From UBA8437 sp003445035 (GTDB lineage Bacteria; Planctomycetota; Planctomycetia; Planctomycetales; Planctomycetaceae), in contig CALCHI010000091.1 of NCBI GenBank assembly GCA_937901285.1, forward strand, positions 1 to 45,143: DNA of 45,143 bases. The letters run 5' to 3'. Positions 8,422-16,042 of this stretch are shown piece by piece (within the stretch, counting starts at the first letter, position 1; each line of letters begins with the position of its first letter). Below the pieces are notes generated by a model that worked only from the letters and a program-made list of their open reading frames with translations, was not told the origin of the DNA and did not search any database. The position numbers were made by a program, and so were the translations under genes.

Positions 8422-11004
8422 TTATCGGCTTCCCCGATCCCTCAGCTTCCGAGACGACTTGGGCAATTGAGGGGAACCCGGCGCCGTGCGTGCCCGAGGC
8501 GCTGGCCGGATAATCGGCGGCTCGAACTTCGCCTTCCGGATTTGCCGCAACGCCGCCTTCGCCTTCGGAGCCAACCCGAATTCGATCGACATCAACGGCG
8601 ATGACCAACCGATGTCCTTCAACGGCAATGCGATGTCACCGAACTCGAAATCGCTGACCGAAACCGTTGACGCCAGGGCATTCTTGGCAAACGACCGCCA
8701 GGCCACGTCGAATTGCTTGCGGTACACGTCGGTCAGCAACCGGCGATCGGCGATCTTGATACCGGCTGCAAAGCTGCCGGTCATTTTGATCACCGGATCG
8801 GAGGGGAAACGGATCTGCAACGGTTGACCGCCCTTTCCGGTTCGAGGCAACAACTTCAACCTCGCGGTGTGCTCGAGTGTCAGGTCGAAGACGGCTAGTG
8901 GCTTCCAGTCGCCATCCGCCCGGGTCGAGACAATCAGACGGGCACCGGGGATCAGGAACCGGAAGCCCATCGGGGCCTGGATCGCCGAGGCCGATTCGTC
9001 GGTCGGCACGATCGAGATCGGCCGGGTCAGTTCCAACTCGCACCGCAACTCGGTCGTCGCCGGCATCGTGGCAATCGCGGGAATCACCTTCGACAACTCG
9101 CCACGGTCCCCCAGTTTCCGCACCAGTTCCTCGGGGGTGTCGCGAACATCCACTCGGGCCACGCCACCGTCGATCAGCATCTGGGTCAGGGGATCGAGCA
9201 GTCCCGGCGCAAAACCTACCCGCAGGGTCTGCGTTCGAGGAATTCGCTTCACCAGGTCCTTGACCAGGATCATCTCCCGGGGTGAACGCGGCGCGGTCGA
9301 CGGATCGGGTGCCGCAACGGTCATCCCGATCGCGATCGAGAGTCCGCTCTTCTCCACCGCCACCGCCTCTGGCCAGAGCCGAACACGGGGCTGGTAGACC
9401 GGCAGCGGCCACAGGCTGCGGAACAGGTCCGAGGAATCTGCGAACTCGAGCCGTTGTTCCATTTCGGTGATCAATGTCGGAACCAACTCGCGAATCTTCT
9501 CCTCGACCAGCCCCCGCTGCTCGGCCAGGCTCGTGACGATCGTCTCATACACCCTCCGCCGCTTGGTGTCTTGGAACCCACCGGTGACCTCGATGGTCTC
9601 CGGGCCGATCACCTGGTATTGCTCGGGAGCGATCTGAAAACTCGACTGGACCAGCTTGAGTTTCAGCCGCCGTTTGGCCACCGACGGCTCGACGACAAAA
9701 TCCAGCATGACAGGGGCAACCGGCTGCTGGTGTCCGACCAGGATGTGCGAGGCGCTGGCGGTGAACTTCAGTTCTCGCTCCTTTTCGAAGTAGATCTTCT
9801 CTCCGTTGACCTTCTTGTCATCGAGCTTGACCCTGTGGATCCGGGTCTGGCCAATGGTCACGGTGATGTTCTTCAACGCCATTCGCACGCTGATGGTCCC
9901 GTCGCTCCGGGTCGAGAGACCTGCCGCATGGATCTCGCCGCGGTACGAGATGTCATCGAGAGTCGCCTCGTAGAACTTCTTGTCCGGCTTCTTCCGCGGT
10001 TTTCCGTCATCTTCCTTGATGGACACCGAGTCGAGGGTTCCCGAGAGAATGTCCTCCGGGACCGCGGTGGGAATCGCCGCAGCAATCGCATCGAGCACCT
10101 CGGCCCCCACTCGCAAATAAGCCGCCCCGCCGATGTGTGCGACCGGAACAAAGGGGGCCAACGCGTCGGGCAACGGTGTGCCACGTGATACCAGTGGAGA
10201 ATCGGGAATCGGCTGGCGAGGGTTCTTCAACCAGTTTTCCAGCAGCTGACTGTCGTAAGCCCGCTGCCACACCCCATGGGCCTCCGACTTTGGCTCATCG
10301 TACCGCACTCGCCCGCCAGCCTTCTTCAGCGCCGCCACCATCTCACGGGACCGTTCCGGATAGACGATCCGGTCCTGGGGTCCGTGGAAGACCCAGATCG
10401 GCATGTTCTTCAGCGCGGCCACTCGGGTCGTATCCCCACCACCGGACACCGGCACCACCGCGGCCCAACGGTCCGGATGGGCCATCGCCAGACTCCAGGC
10501 CCCGTACCCTCCCATCGACCAGCCTGTCAGAATCTCCCGGCTGCGATCGACGGCGTAGTCCTTTTCGACCTGGTCGAGAATCTTCAGCGCGCGGTTGGCA
10601 TCCGGCGACCCGGCCTGCCAGCGTTCAAGAAACCGGCGGCCTCGTGTCGTCTCGCACTGAGGAAATATCACGATGAAGGGGTAATCGGCCAAGCGGGCTC
10701 GCACATAGGGCCCCAGCCCGATCTGAACAGGCTTCACCCCGTCACGACCACACTCGTCGGCACCGTGCAGGTACAGGATCGTGGGATATCGTTTTTGCTT
10801 GTCGTAACCGGCCGGCAGAAAGACCTGGTACTGGTGGGTTCCCTGGTCGTCCTCGTAGACCTTTTTCAGGAACCGTCCCTTCGGAGTCTCGTCGGACTGT
10901 TGTTGAGCCTGCAGGGGGGCAACACACAGGGCGATAACACCCAGCGCCAGCCACCACGGTCTCGAAACCAACCGCACGCAGCGCATTCGAGAAGCACTCC
11001 ACAT
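8422..11004 (-). CDS. Large secreted alpha/beta-hydrolase (esterase) with long C-terminal extension
   Basis: The 860-residue product begins with a signal peptide (about 1-33, hydrophobic WWLALGVIALCVAPLQA). Residues about 45-255 form an esterase/dienelactone-hydrolase-like domain: oxyanion region LYLHGADECG, nucleophile elbow GWSMGGYGAW with Ser163, likely Asp211 in FHGPQDRI and His243 in SEAHGVW. Such secreted enzymes hydrolyse acyl or carbohydrate esters. The remaining 600 residues have no family I recognise; they contain many beta-strand-like stretches and short basic segments, and begin with PFVPVAHIGGAAYLRVGAEVLDAI. A second ATG at 10986 is possible. It ends 200 bp before the Hsp70 start; the sigma-factor gene lies 195 bp upstream on the same strand. 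Confidence 0.8.
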   Translation of the reverse strand: MWSASRMRCVRLVSRPWWLALGVIALCVAPLQAQQQSDETPKGRFLKKVYEDDQGTHQYQVFLPAGYDKQKRYPTILYLHGADECGRDGVKPVQIGLGPYVRARLADYPFIVIFPQCETTRGRRFLERWQAGSPDANRALKILDQVEKDYAVDRSREILTGWSMGGYGAWSLAMAHPDRWAAVVPVSGGGDTTRVAALKNMPIWVFHGPQDRIVYPERSREMVAALKKAGGRVRYDEPKSEAHGVWQRAYDSQLLENWLKNPRQPIPDSPLVSRGTPLPDALAPFVPVAHIGGAAYLRVGAEVLDAIAAAIPTAVPEDILSGTLDSVSIKEDDGKPRKKPDKKFYEATLDDISYRGEIHAAGLSTRSDGTISVRMALKNITVTIGQTRIHRVKLDDKKVNGEKIYFEKERELKFTASASHILVGHQQPVAPVMLDFVVEPSVAKRRLKLKLVQSSFQIAPEQYQVIGPETIEVTGGFQDTKRRRVYETIVTSLAEQRGLVEEKIRELVPTLITEMEQRLEFADSSDLFRSLWPLPVYQPRVRLWPEAVAVEKSGLSIAIGMTVAAPDPSTAPRSPREMILVKDLVKRIPRTQTLRVGFAPGLLDPLTQMLIDGGVARVDVRDTPEELVRKLGDRGELSKVIPAIATMPATTELRCELELTRPISIVPTDESASAIQAPMGFRFLIPGARLIVSTRADGDWKPLAVFDLTLEHTARLKLLPRTGKGGQPLQIRFPSDPVIKMTGSFAAGIKIADRRLLTDVYRKQFDVAWRSFAKNALASTVSVSDFEFGDIALPLKDIGWSSPLMSIEFGLAPKAKAALRQIRKAKFEPPIIRPAPRARTAPGSPQLPKSSRKLRDRGSR

Positions 11005-11199
11005 GTCTCAACTCTCTCAGCTTCGACAGCCTGCCGCCTGCCGGCCACCAACGACCGGACACGTCCCACTCACCCCCCCTGTAACCGGACCACGACACGC
11101 TGTCAACAAGACACCGGCGATCGGGCCGGTCCCGAAATTGAGACGGTCCGGAAAGGGATTGTGGGACAGCTTTGCGGGGAACCGAGATGCGGATCGGAC

Positions 11200-11823
11200 C
11201 TAGGCGTTTTGTCGCTTGAGCCGACTGCGGGCGCGAGCCAATGTGGGGCCGATCGAGTTCTCCGACAGTCCCAGTGCCTGGCTGATCTCGCTGTAACTTC
11301 GTCCCTCGAGATGAAACAACCGGACCACGCCGGCATCACGTTCATCCAGTCCGGCCAGCATCGCCTCGACCTCGTCGACGTCGTCGATCCGCCGTTCGTG
11401 GACCGGCTGTGAACCAGCCTGGTCAAGAGTGGCCTGGTGAGCCGGCACGTGGCCCAGCGCCTCGGCTTTCCGTCTCCTGGCCATCTCGCGGACCACCACG
11501 CGACGGGCAATCACCGCCAGGTAGGTCGCCAATGAACACTTGGCCCGAAACCGCCGCAACGCAGAGAAATCGTCGGCCAACAACGCCAGGAACACCTCGG
11601 CACACAGGTCATCGATGTCGTCGGTGGACAACCTCACGCTGCGAGCGTGAGCGGTATGGTTGATCACGTGGACGAACAGGCCGATGAACCGATCCACGAA
11701 ATCTCGCCACGCGCCGGGATGATGTTCCAGGCAACGTTCGAGCAGGCTGCGATCAACTTCGGTGAGTGCCAAGAGATTGCGCGCAAAAGGTGAGTAAAAA
11801 TCAGGCCCGATTTTGCCCCCCAC
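11200..11823 (-). CDS. ECF-type RNA polymerase sigma factor
   Basis: The product of up to 207 residues has the two-domain layout of ECF sigma factors. Region 2 (about 40-115) includes DDIDDLCAEVFLALL, RRFRAKCSLATYLAVIARR, the core-binding and -10 recognition part. Region 4 (about 150-205) includes GLDERDAGVVRLFHLEGRSYSEISQALGLS and a final helix TLARARSRLKRQ, the -35 recognition helix-turn-helix. No anti-sigma gene is adjacent; the next gene on this strand is the secreted esterase, which it might control. The GTG at 11823 is the only upstream start in frame and lacks a clear Shine-Dalgarno; a shorter TTG start at 11772 cannot be excluded. It is divergent from the ferredoxin gene. Confidence 0.85.
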   Translation of the reverse strand: MGGKIGPDFYSPFARNLLALTEVDRSLLERCLEHHPGAWRDFVDRFIGLFVHVINHTAHARSVRLSTDDIDDLCAEVFLALLADDFSALRRFRAKCSLATYLAVIARRVVVREMARRRKAEALGHVPAHQATLDQAGSQPVHERRIDDVDEVEAMLAGLDERDAGVVRLFHLEGRSYSEISQALGLSENSIGPTLARARSRLKRQNA

Positions 11824-11939
11824 CCGCGCAAACTTTAGTCAGAGGCCAGACCTGAGGCAAGATGGGTCTCGATTCTGCCGAAACATATTGTGGTGTCAGA
11901 CGAAATTCCTCGACGATTCAACTCGATCCAGCCGGCCAC

Positions 11940-11969
11940 TTGACACTCGACCGGCGACCACACTACCAT
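11940..11969 (+). promoter_or_regulatory. Candidate sigma70-type promoter for the ferredoxin gene
   Basis: TTGACA (11940-11945, perfect) and TACCAT (11964-11969, four of six) lie 18 bp apart, about 100 bp before the ferredoxin start, in the gap between divergent genes. Confidence 0.45.
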
Positions 11970-12067
11970 CTCGCAGTCACTCGAAAATTGGCACTCCAAC
12001 GGGTCACTATGAGCTGCGATTTTCCGCCTCCGCGTAGCATCTGCACGGAAATCAAGAGGGAAAACCA

Positions 12068-12355
12068 ATGACACACGTCGTCGCCGAACCGTGTTTCAAC
12101 TGCAAGTACACCGACTGCGTGGTCGTCTGTCCGGTCGAGTGTTTCTACGAAGGTGAATCGATGCTCTACATCCATCCGGATGAGTGCATCGACTGCGAGG
12201 CGTGTATCCCCGAATGCCCGGTGGAAGCGATCTTCATCGAAGACAATCTGCCGGCTGAGTGGGAACCTTTCACGCAGCTCAACGCGGATATGTGCAACGC
12301 TGACCCGCCGCTGCCGGTGCTTACCGAGAAAAAGGAACCAATGGCCGATTCCTAG
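12068..12355 (+). CDS. fdxA: 7Fe ferredoxin (3Fe-4S/4Fe-4S), FdxA family
   Basis: The 95-residue product aligns by eye with Azotobacter-type FdxA over most of its length: CFNCKYTDCVVVCPVECFYEG, then HPDECIDCEACIPECPVEAIF, then LNADMC. The nine cysteines include those for one 3Fe-4S and one 4Fe-4S cluster. It is a small cytoplasmic low-potential electron carrier. An AGAGGG Shine-Dalgarno lies eight bases before the ATG. The C-terminus stops earlier than the usual FdxA of about 107 residues. The next gene starts 39 bp downstream, but its function (glycan breakdown) has no obvious need for a ferredoxin, so cotranscription may be incidental. Confidence 0.93.
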   Translation: MTHVVAEPCFNCKYTDCVVVCPVECFYEGESMLYIHPDECIDCEACIPECPVEAIFIEDNLPAEWEPFTQLNADMCNADPPLPVLTEKKEPMADS

Positions 12356-12394
12356 GCCGGGCGGTCGAGGTCGTCCTGCGGAGTGTGAGGGGGC

Positions 12395-13786
12395 ATGATC
12401 GGCCCAGGAACAGTCCGCACCGCCTCCGATCTGGTTCCTTCGCTGGAACGGTTCTGGACCGTCTCGGCAACCGCCCTGGATCAGCTCGCGGAAAACTGGA
12501 CTGCCGAGGACGGTGCCCCGGTCTACACGGTCGAAGGCCGTTATACGTCCCGCGGCTGGACCGAATGGACCCAGGGTTTCCAGTTCGGCTCGTCCCTGCT
12601 GCAATTCGACGCCACCGACGAGGTCCGGTTCCTCGAATCCGGCCGCGCCAACACGCTGGCCCACATGCCACCGCACCTGACTCACGTTGGAGTGCACGAC
12701 CACGGCTTCAATAACGTCAGCACCTACGGGAATCTCTGGCGAATGGCCCGGGAGGGTCGCTTCGAAGCGACAACCGCCGAGATCGACGGATGGGAACTGG
12801 CACTGCGGGTCAGCGGAGCCGTGCAGGCGGTCCGCTGGACCACCACCTCCGACGGCGACGGCTTCATCCACTCTTTCAACGGGCCCCACTCCCTGTTTGC
12901 CGACACCATCCGCAGCCTCCGTTCACTGGCCCTGGCCCACCAGCTTGGTCACCGGCTGCTCGGCGAACACGACGAGCCAATCGGACTGCTCGAGCGGTTG
13001 GTCCAGCACGCCCGCACCACCGCCCGCTACAACGTCTACCAGGGCACCGGACGCGACCGCTACGACGTGCGGGGCCGAGTCGCTCACGAAAGCCTCTTCA
13101 ACACCAACGACGGACGCTACCGGTGCGCCTCGACGCAACAGGGCTATTCGCCGTTCACCACCTGGACCCGTGGCCTGGCGTGGATCATGCTCGGATACGC
13201 CGAACTGCTGGAGTTCCTCGAGACGATCGACGACTCCGCACTCGAACCATTGGGAGGCCGGCGGGACATTGTGGGGATGATGCTCGAAGCGGCACGGGCC
13301 ACCTGCGACTTCTACATCGAGACGACTCCCTCCGACGGCATCCCTTACTGGGACACCGGGGCTCCCGGCCTGGCCGAGATGCCCGGTCACCGTGAGCGAC
13401 CTGCCGATCCCCACAACAGCCACGAACCGGTCGACAGTTCGGCCGCCGCGATCGCCTGCCAGGGGCTGGTGCGACTGGGCCGGGTGCTGGAATCGACCGA
13501 CCCCGCCGCCGCCCAACACTACACCCTCGCGGGCCTGACCACGCTGGCCACGCTGCTGGATGCCCCCTACCTCTCGACCGATCCCGACCACCAGGGCCTG
13601 CTGCTCCACGCCGTCTACCACCGACCCAACGGCTGGGACCACGTGCCCGAGGATTCAAGTATCCCGCGGGGCGAGTCGTGCCTGTGGGGAGACTATCACC
13701 TCCGTGAGGCCGCCGTGTACGCCGGTCGGCTGGCCCGGGGACAAGAGCACTCGTTCTTCGGAGCCGAAGCCGGAGAGGTCTCATGA
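12395..13786 (+). CDS. GH88-like unsaturated glucuronyl hydrolase
   Basis: The 463-residue product has the features of GH88 (alpha/alpha)6-barrel enzymes, which remove delta-4,5-unsaturated uronic acids left at oligosaccharide ends by polysaccharide lyases. Visible blocks are GVHDHGFNNVSTYG (about 99-112, with the first catalytic Asp region), SLFADTIRSLRSLALAH (second Asp), STQQGYSPFTTWTRGLAWIM, EPVDSSAAAIACQGL and SCLWGDYHLREA. There is no signal peptide, so it should act on imported oligosaccharides in the cytoplasm. The ATG at 12395 has GAGGGGGC directly upstream. The stop overlaps the SDR gene start by ATGA, indicating translational coupling. Substrate (glycosaminoglycan, ulvan or xanthan type) cannot be read from the sequence. 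Confidence 0.82.
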   Translation: MIGPGTVRTASDLVPSLERFWTVSATALDQLAENWTAEDGAPVYTVEGRYTSRGWTEWTQGFQFGSSLLQFDATDEVRFLESGRANTLAHMPPHLTHVGVHDHGFNNVSTYGNLWRMAREGRFEATTAEIDGWELALRVSGAVQAVRWTTTSDGDGFIHSFNGPHSLFADTIRSLRSLALAHQLGHRLLGEHDEPIGLLERLVQHARTTARYNVYQGTGRDRYDVRGRVAHESLFNTNDGRYRCASTQQGYSPFTTWTRGLAWIMLGYAELLEFLETIDDSALEPLGGRRDIVGMMLEAARATCDFYIETTPSDGIPYWDTGAPGLAEMPGHRERPADPHNSHEPVDSSAAAIACQGLVRLGRVLESTDPAAAQHYTLAGLTTLATLLDAPYLSTDPDHQGLLLHAVYHRPNGWDHVPEDSSIPRGESCLWGDYHLREAAVYAGRLARGQEHSFFGAEAGEVS

Positions 13787-14565
13787 GCCGGTCCGACAGC
13801 CGGGTGGCGTTGATCACCGGCGGCGCGAGAGGCATCGGACTGGGCATCGCCCGGTCGCTGGCTTCGGAGGGCTGGCGGCTGGCACTGGGAGGACGGCGGC
13901 CGGCCGAGGATGTCGCCGACGTGATGAATGGGTTCGAGCAGGACGGAGTCGAGGTGTGCTACTGTCGTGGCGATGTCGCGACGGAGGCCGACCGCGGGCG
14001 GATCATCGAAGAGATCCGCGGACGATTCGGGGCCCTGCACCTTTTGGTCAACAACGCCGGCATCACCTCCCCCGGTCGACGCGACATCCTCGAAGCCGAC
14101 GAGGAGTCCTTCGACCGGGTCCTCGACGTCAATCTCAAGGGGCCCTTCTTTCTCACCCAGGCCTGCGCCGCGTGGATGATCGCCCAGTACGACGACGACC
14201 CCGAGTACCGTGGCACCGTCATCAACATCTCGTCGATTTCCGGTGAAGTCGTGTCGATCCAGCGGGGGGACTACTGCCTGACGAAGTCGGCCACTCGGAT
14301 GGCCACGCGGTTGTGGGCCGTGCGGATGGCCCCCCACGGGGTCGCCGTCTACGAGGTTCAGCCGGGCATCATTCACAGCGACATGACCGCCGGGGTCACC
14401 GAGAAATACGACCGGTTGATCGCCGAGGGCCTGACGGTCGAACCGCGGTGGGGCGAACCCGAGGATGTCGGGCGGGCCGTGGCCATGCTCGCTCGCGGAG
14501 ACCTCACCTACGCCACCGGCCAGGTGCTGACCATCGACGGCGGCCTGCTGATCCGCCGACTGTGA
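13783..14565 (+). CDS. SDR-family oxidoreductase, possibly KduD/DhuD-like
   Basis: The 260-residue product is a classical short-chain dehydrogenase: TGGARGIG (NAD(P) binding, 12-19), NNAG, INISSISG with the catalytic Ser, the YxxxK motif as YCLTK, and a C-terminal GQVLTIDGG. It starts inside the GH88 gene stop (ATGA) with GGAGAGG upstream, so the two are cotranslated. In uronate catabolism an SDR (KduD or DhuD) reduces the diketo-deoxy acid made from unsaturated uronates to 2-keto-3-deoxygluconate; the operon partner and the facing KdgF-like gene make that a reasonable role. The substrate is inferred from context only, since SDR sequences are poor guides to substrate. Confidence 0.88.
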   Translation: MSRSDSRVALITGGARGIGLGIARSLASEGWRLALGGRRPAEDVADVMNGFEQDGVEVCYCRGDVATEADRGRIIEEIRGRFGALHLLVNNAGITSPGRRDILEADEESFDRVLDVNLKGPFFLTQACAAWMIAQYDDDPEYRGTVINISSISGEVVSIQRGDYCLTKSATRMATRLWAVRMAPHGVAVYEVQPGIIHSDMTAGVTEKYDRLIAEGLTVEPRWGEPEDVGRAVAMLARGDLTYATGQVLTIDGGLLIRRL

Positions 14566-14566
14566 C

Positions 14567-14938
14567 TCAGGTCTTCGGATCGTCATCCACGTCCGGAATG
14601 TACTTGTTGAACAACTCGACGTAGTCCTCGCGGACCGGGCTGAACACGTCGAGCACCCGCGCGGGGCCACCAACGGCAACCGCCTTGTGGGGCGTGTGGG
14701 GCGGGATCAGGAACATCGCGCCGGGCTCACACACCCGCACCTCGTCCCCGATGGTCAGCTCGACCCGCCCCTCCAGCAGGATCCCTCCCTGCTCGTGCGG
14801 ATGATCGTGCAGGGGAACCACCGCCCCCTCATCCATCTCCAGATAACTCAGCATCAGGTTCTCGCCGTACGGCGTCCGCATCCGGCAGCCGGGAACCACC
14901 TCCAACGGCTCGAGGTCCTGGATATTGATGTGGGGCAT
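14567..14938 (-). CDS. KdgF-like small cupin
   Basis: The 123-residue product is a single cupin barrel with metal ligands in PLHDHPHEQGGILLEG (HxH, then E/Q) and a later His in PPHTPHKA. It ends with LDVFSPVREDYVELF. The order GCRMRT, HDHPHEQ, IPPHTPH, FSPxRED closely resembles KdgF, which opens 4,5-unsaturated monouronates to linear keto acids in pectin and alginate breakdown. I start it at the ATG at 14938 with GAGAGA upstream; an open extension to 15010 overlaps the MetE-like gene. It is the last gene of the minus-strand operon and meets the SDR gene tail to tail with one base between stops. A different small-molecule cupin role remains possible. Confidence 0.78.
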   Translation of the reverse strand: MPHINIQDLEPLEVVPGCRMRTPYGENLMLSYLEMDEGAVVPLHDHPHEQGGILLEGRVELTIGDEVRVCEPGAMFLIPPHTPHKAVAVGGPARVLDVFSPVREDYVELFNKYIPDVDDDPKT

Positions 14939-14969
14939 CGCCTGGGTCTCTCTCTTGAGGAAGGAAACG

Positions 14970-15980
14970 TCAGTCCGAACGGGTTCCCAGTACCTTGTTG
15001 CGGCCGGCAACCAGCGCCGCGATCTTGGCGTCGGCGACGCTGCGTGGAAGCATCCAGAACCCGCAGTCGGGGTGAACCCACTTCACCCGTTCCTTGCCCA
15101 GTACCTCGATCGCCCGCTCGATCCGTTCCGCCACCACATCAACACTTTCGACCTCGTTGTCCTTGATGTCGATCACGCCGATTCCCAGAGCGATCTCCGG
15201 CTTCACCTCGCAGAAGACCTCCAGTTCGGCATCGCCGCGACGGGCAAACTCCAGGACCAGGTGATCGCATTCCAGCGCGTTGAAGAAGGGCAGCAGAGAC
15301 CGGTAGGCGCCTTGCTGGATCGTCTGGCCGCCGTAGTTGCCAAAGCACAGATGCACGGCCCGTTCGGAGGACACCCCGTCAAGCACGCGGTTGATGCCCG
15401 CGGCGGCCAACAGGGCATCCTCCGGCCGCCCCGGCACATTCGCCTCATCGACCTGGATCACCGCCGCATCGATTTCGGCCAGCTGCGCGCTCAACACCTC
15501 CCCCAACGCCATCACCAACGGTTCGAGTCCGCCGTAGTGCCCATCGAGCAGCGTACGAGCCAGCATGTACGGACTGGTGACAGTGAACTTCAACGGCGCC
15601 GCCGCCAGGTCGCGGACCTGCCGGTACTCGTCGAGCAGGTCAAGACGACCCGGCCCCAATGGGCCACGAACAACCCCGGCCGGCTTGGAACGAAACCGGA
15701 AGTCCGGCAGAGACCGAAAGCGTGACAATTCCTCACCGGTCAACTCGGTCGATACCCCCTCCAGCGGACCGACAAAGTGGTCAATCATCCCGTTGGTCTC
15801 GGGATGGTTCACGTCGAAACGGCTCAGTTCGCCGTCACTGATCACATCCAGACCGGACAGTTCCTGAGCCTTGAGCACCAGCATCGTCGCGTCGTGGAGA
15901 TGACCGGCGGTCGGGTAGGCCGGCAACCAGTCGGGAACCGGATAGCTGCCGACGACGGTGGTCTGGATCGAAGCGGTCAT
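14970..15980 (-). CDS. Cobalamin-independent methionine synthase C-terminal-like (MetE family) methyltransferase
   Basis: The 336-residue product is the size of one TIM barrel and corresponds to the catalytic half of MetE only. It opens TTVVGSYPVPDW, like this family. The zinc ligands are in place: HxC in VHLCFGNYGG, Glu in DHLVLEFARRGDAE and Cys in VHPDCGFW. Stand-alone proteins of this type transfer methyl or alkyl groups to thiols, for example in core methionine synthases or 2-hydroxypropyl-CoM lyases. It sits in a sugar-acid operon, where a methionine synthase role would be unexpected. The ATG at 15980 is favoured over one at 16019 because homology begins at once. It lies 31 bp before the cupin gene. 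Confidence 0.82.
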   Translation of the reverse strand: MTASIQTTVVGSYPVPDWLPAYPTAGHLHDATMLVLKAQELSGLDVISDGELSRFDVNHPETNGMIDHFVGPLEGVSTELTGEELSRFRSLPDFRFRSKPAGVVRGPLGPGRLDLLDEYRQVRDLAAAPLKFTVTSPYMLARTLLDGHYGGLEPLVMALGEVLSAQLAEIDAAVIQVDEANVPGRPEDALLAAAGINRVLDGVSSERAVHLCFGNYGGQTIQQGAYRSLLPFFNALECDHLVLEFARRGDAELEVFCEVKPEIALGIGVIDIKDNEVESVDVVAERIERAIEVLGKERVKWVHPDCGFWMLPRSVADAKIAALVAGRNKVLGTRSD

Positions 15981-16042
15981 CGGCTCATCATAACCACCGG
16001 GCCAACCCGGCGGCAGCACCCCGGCAAGGAAGGACGACGGCT

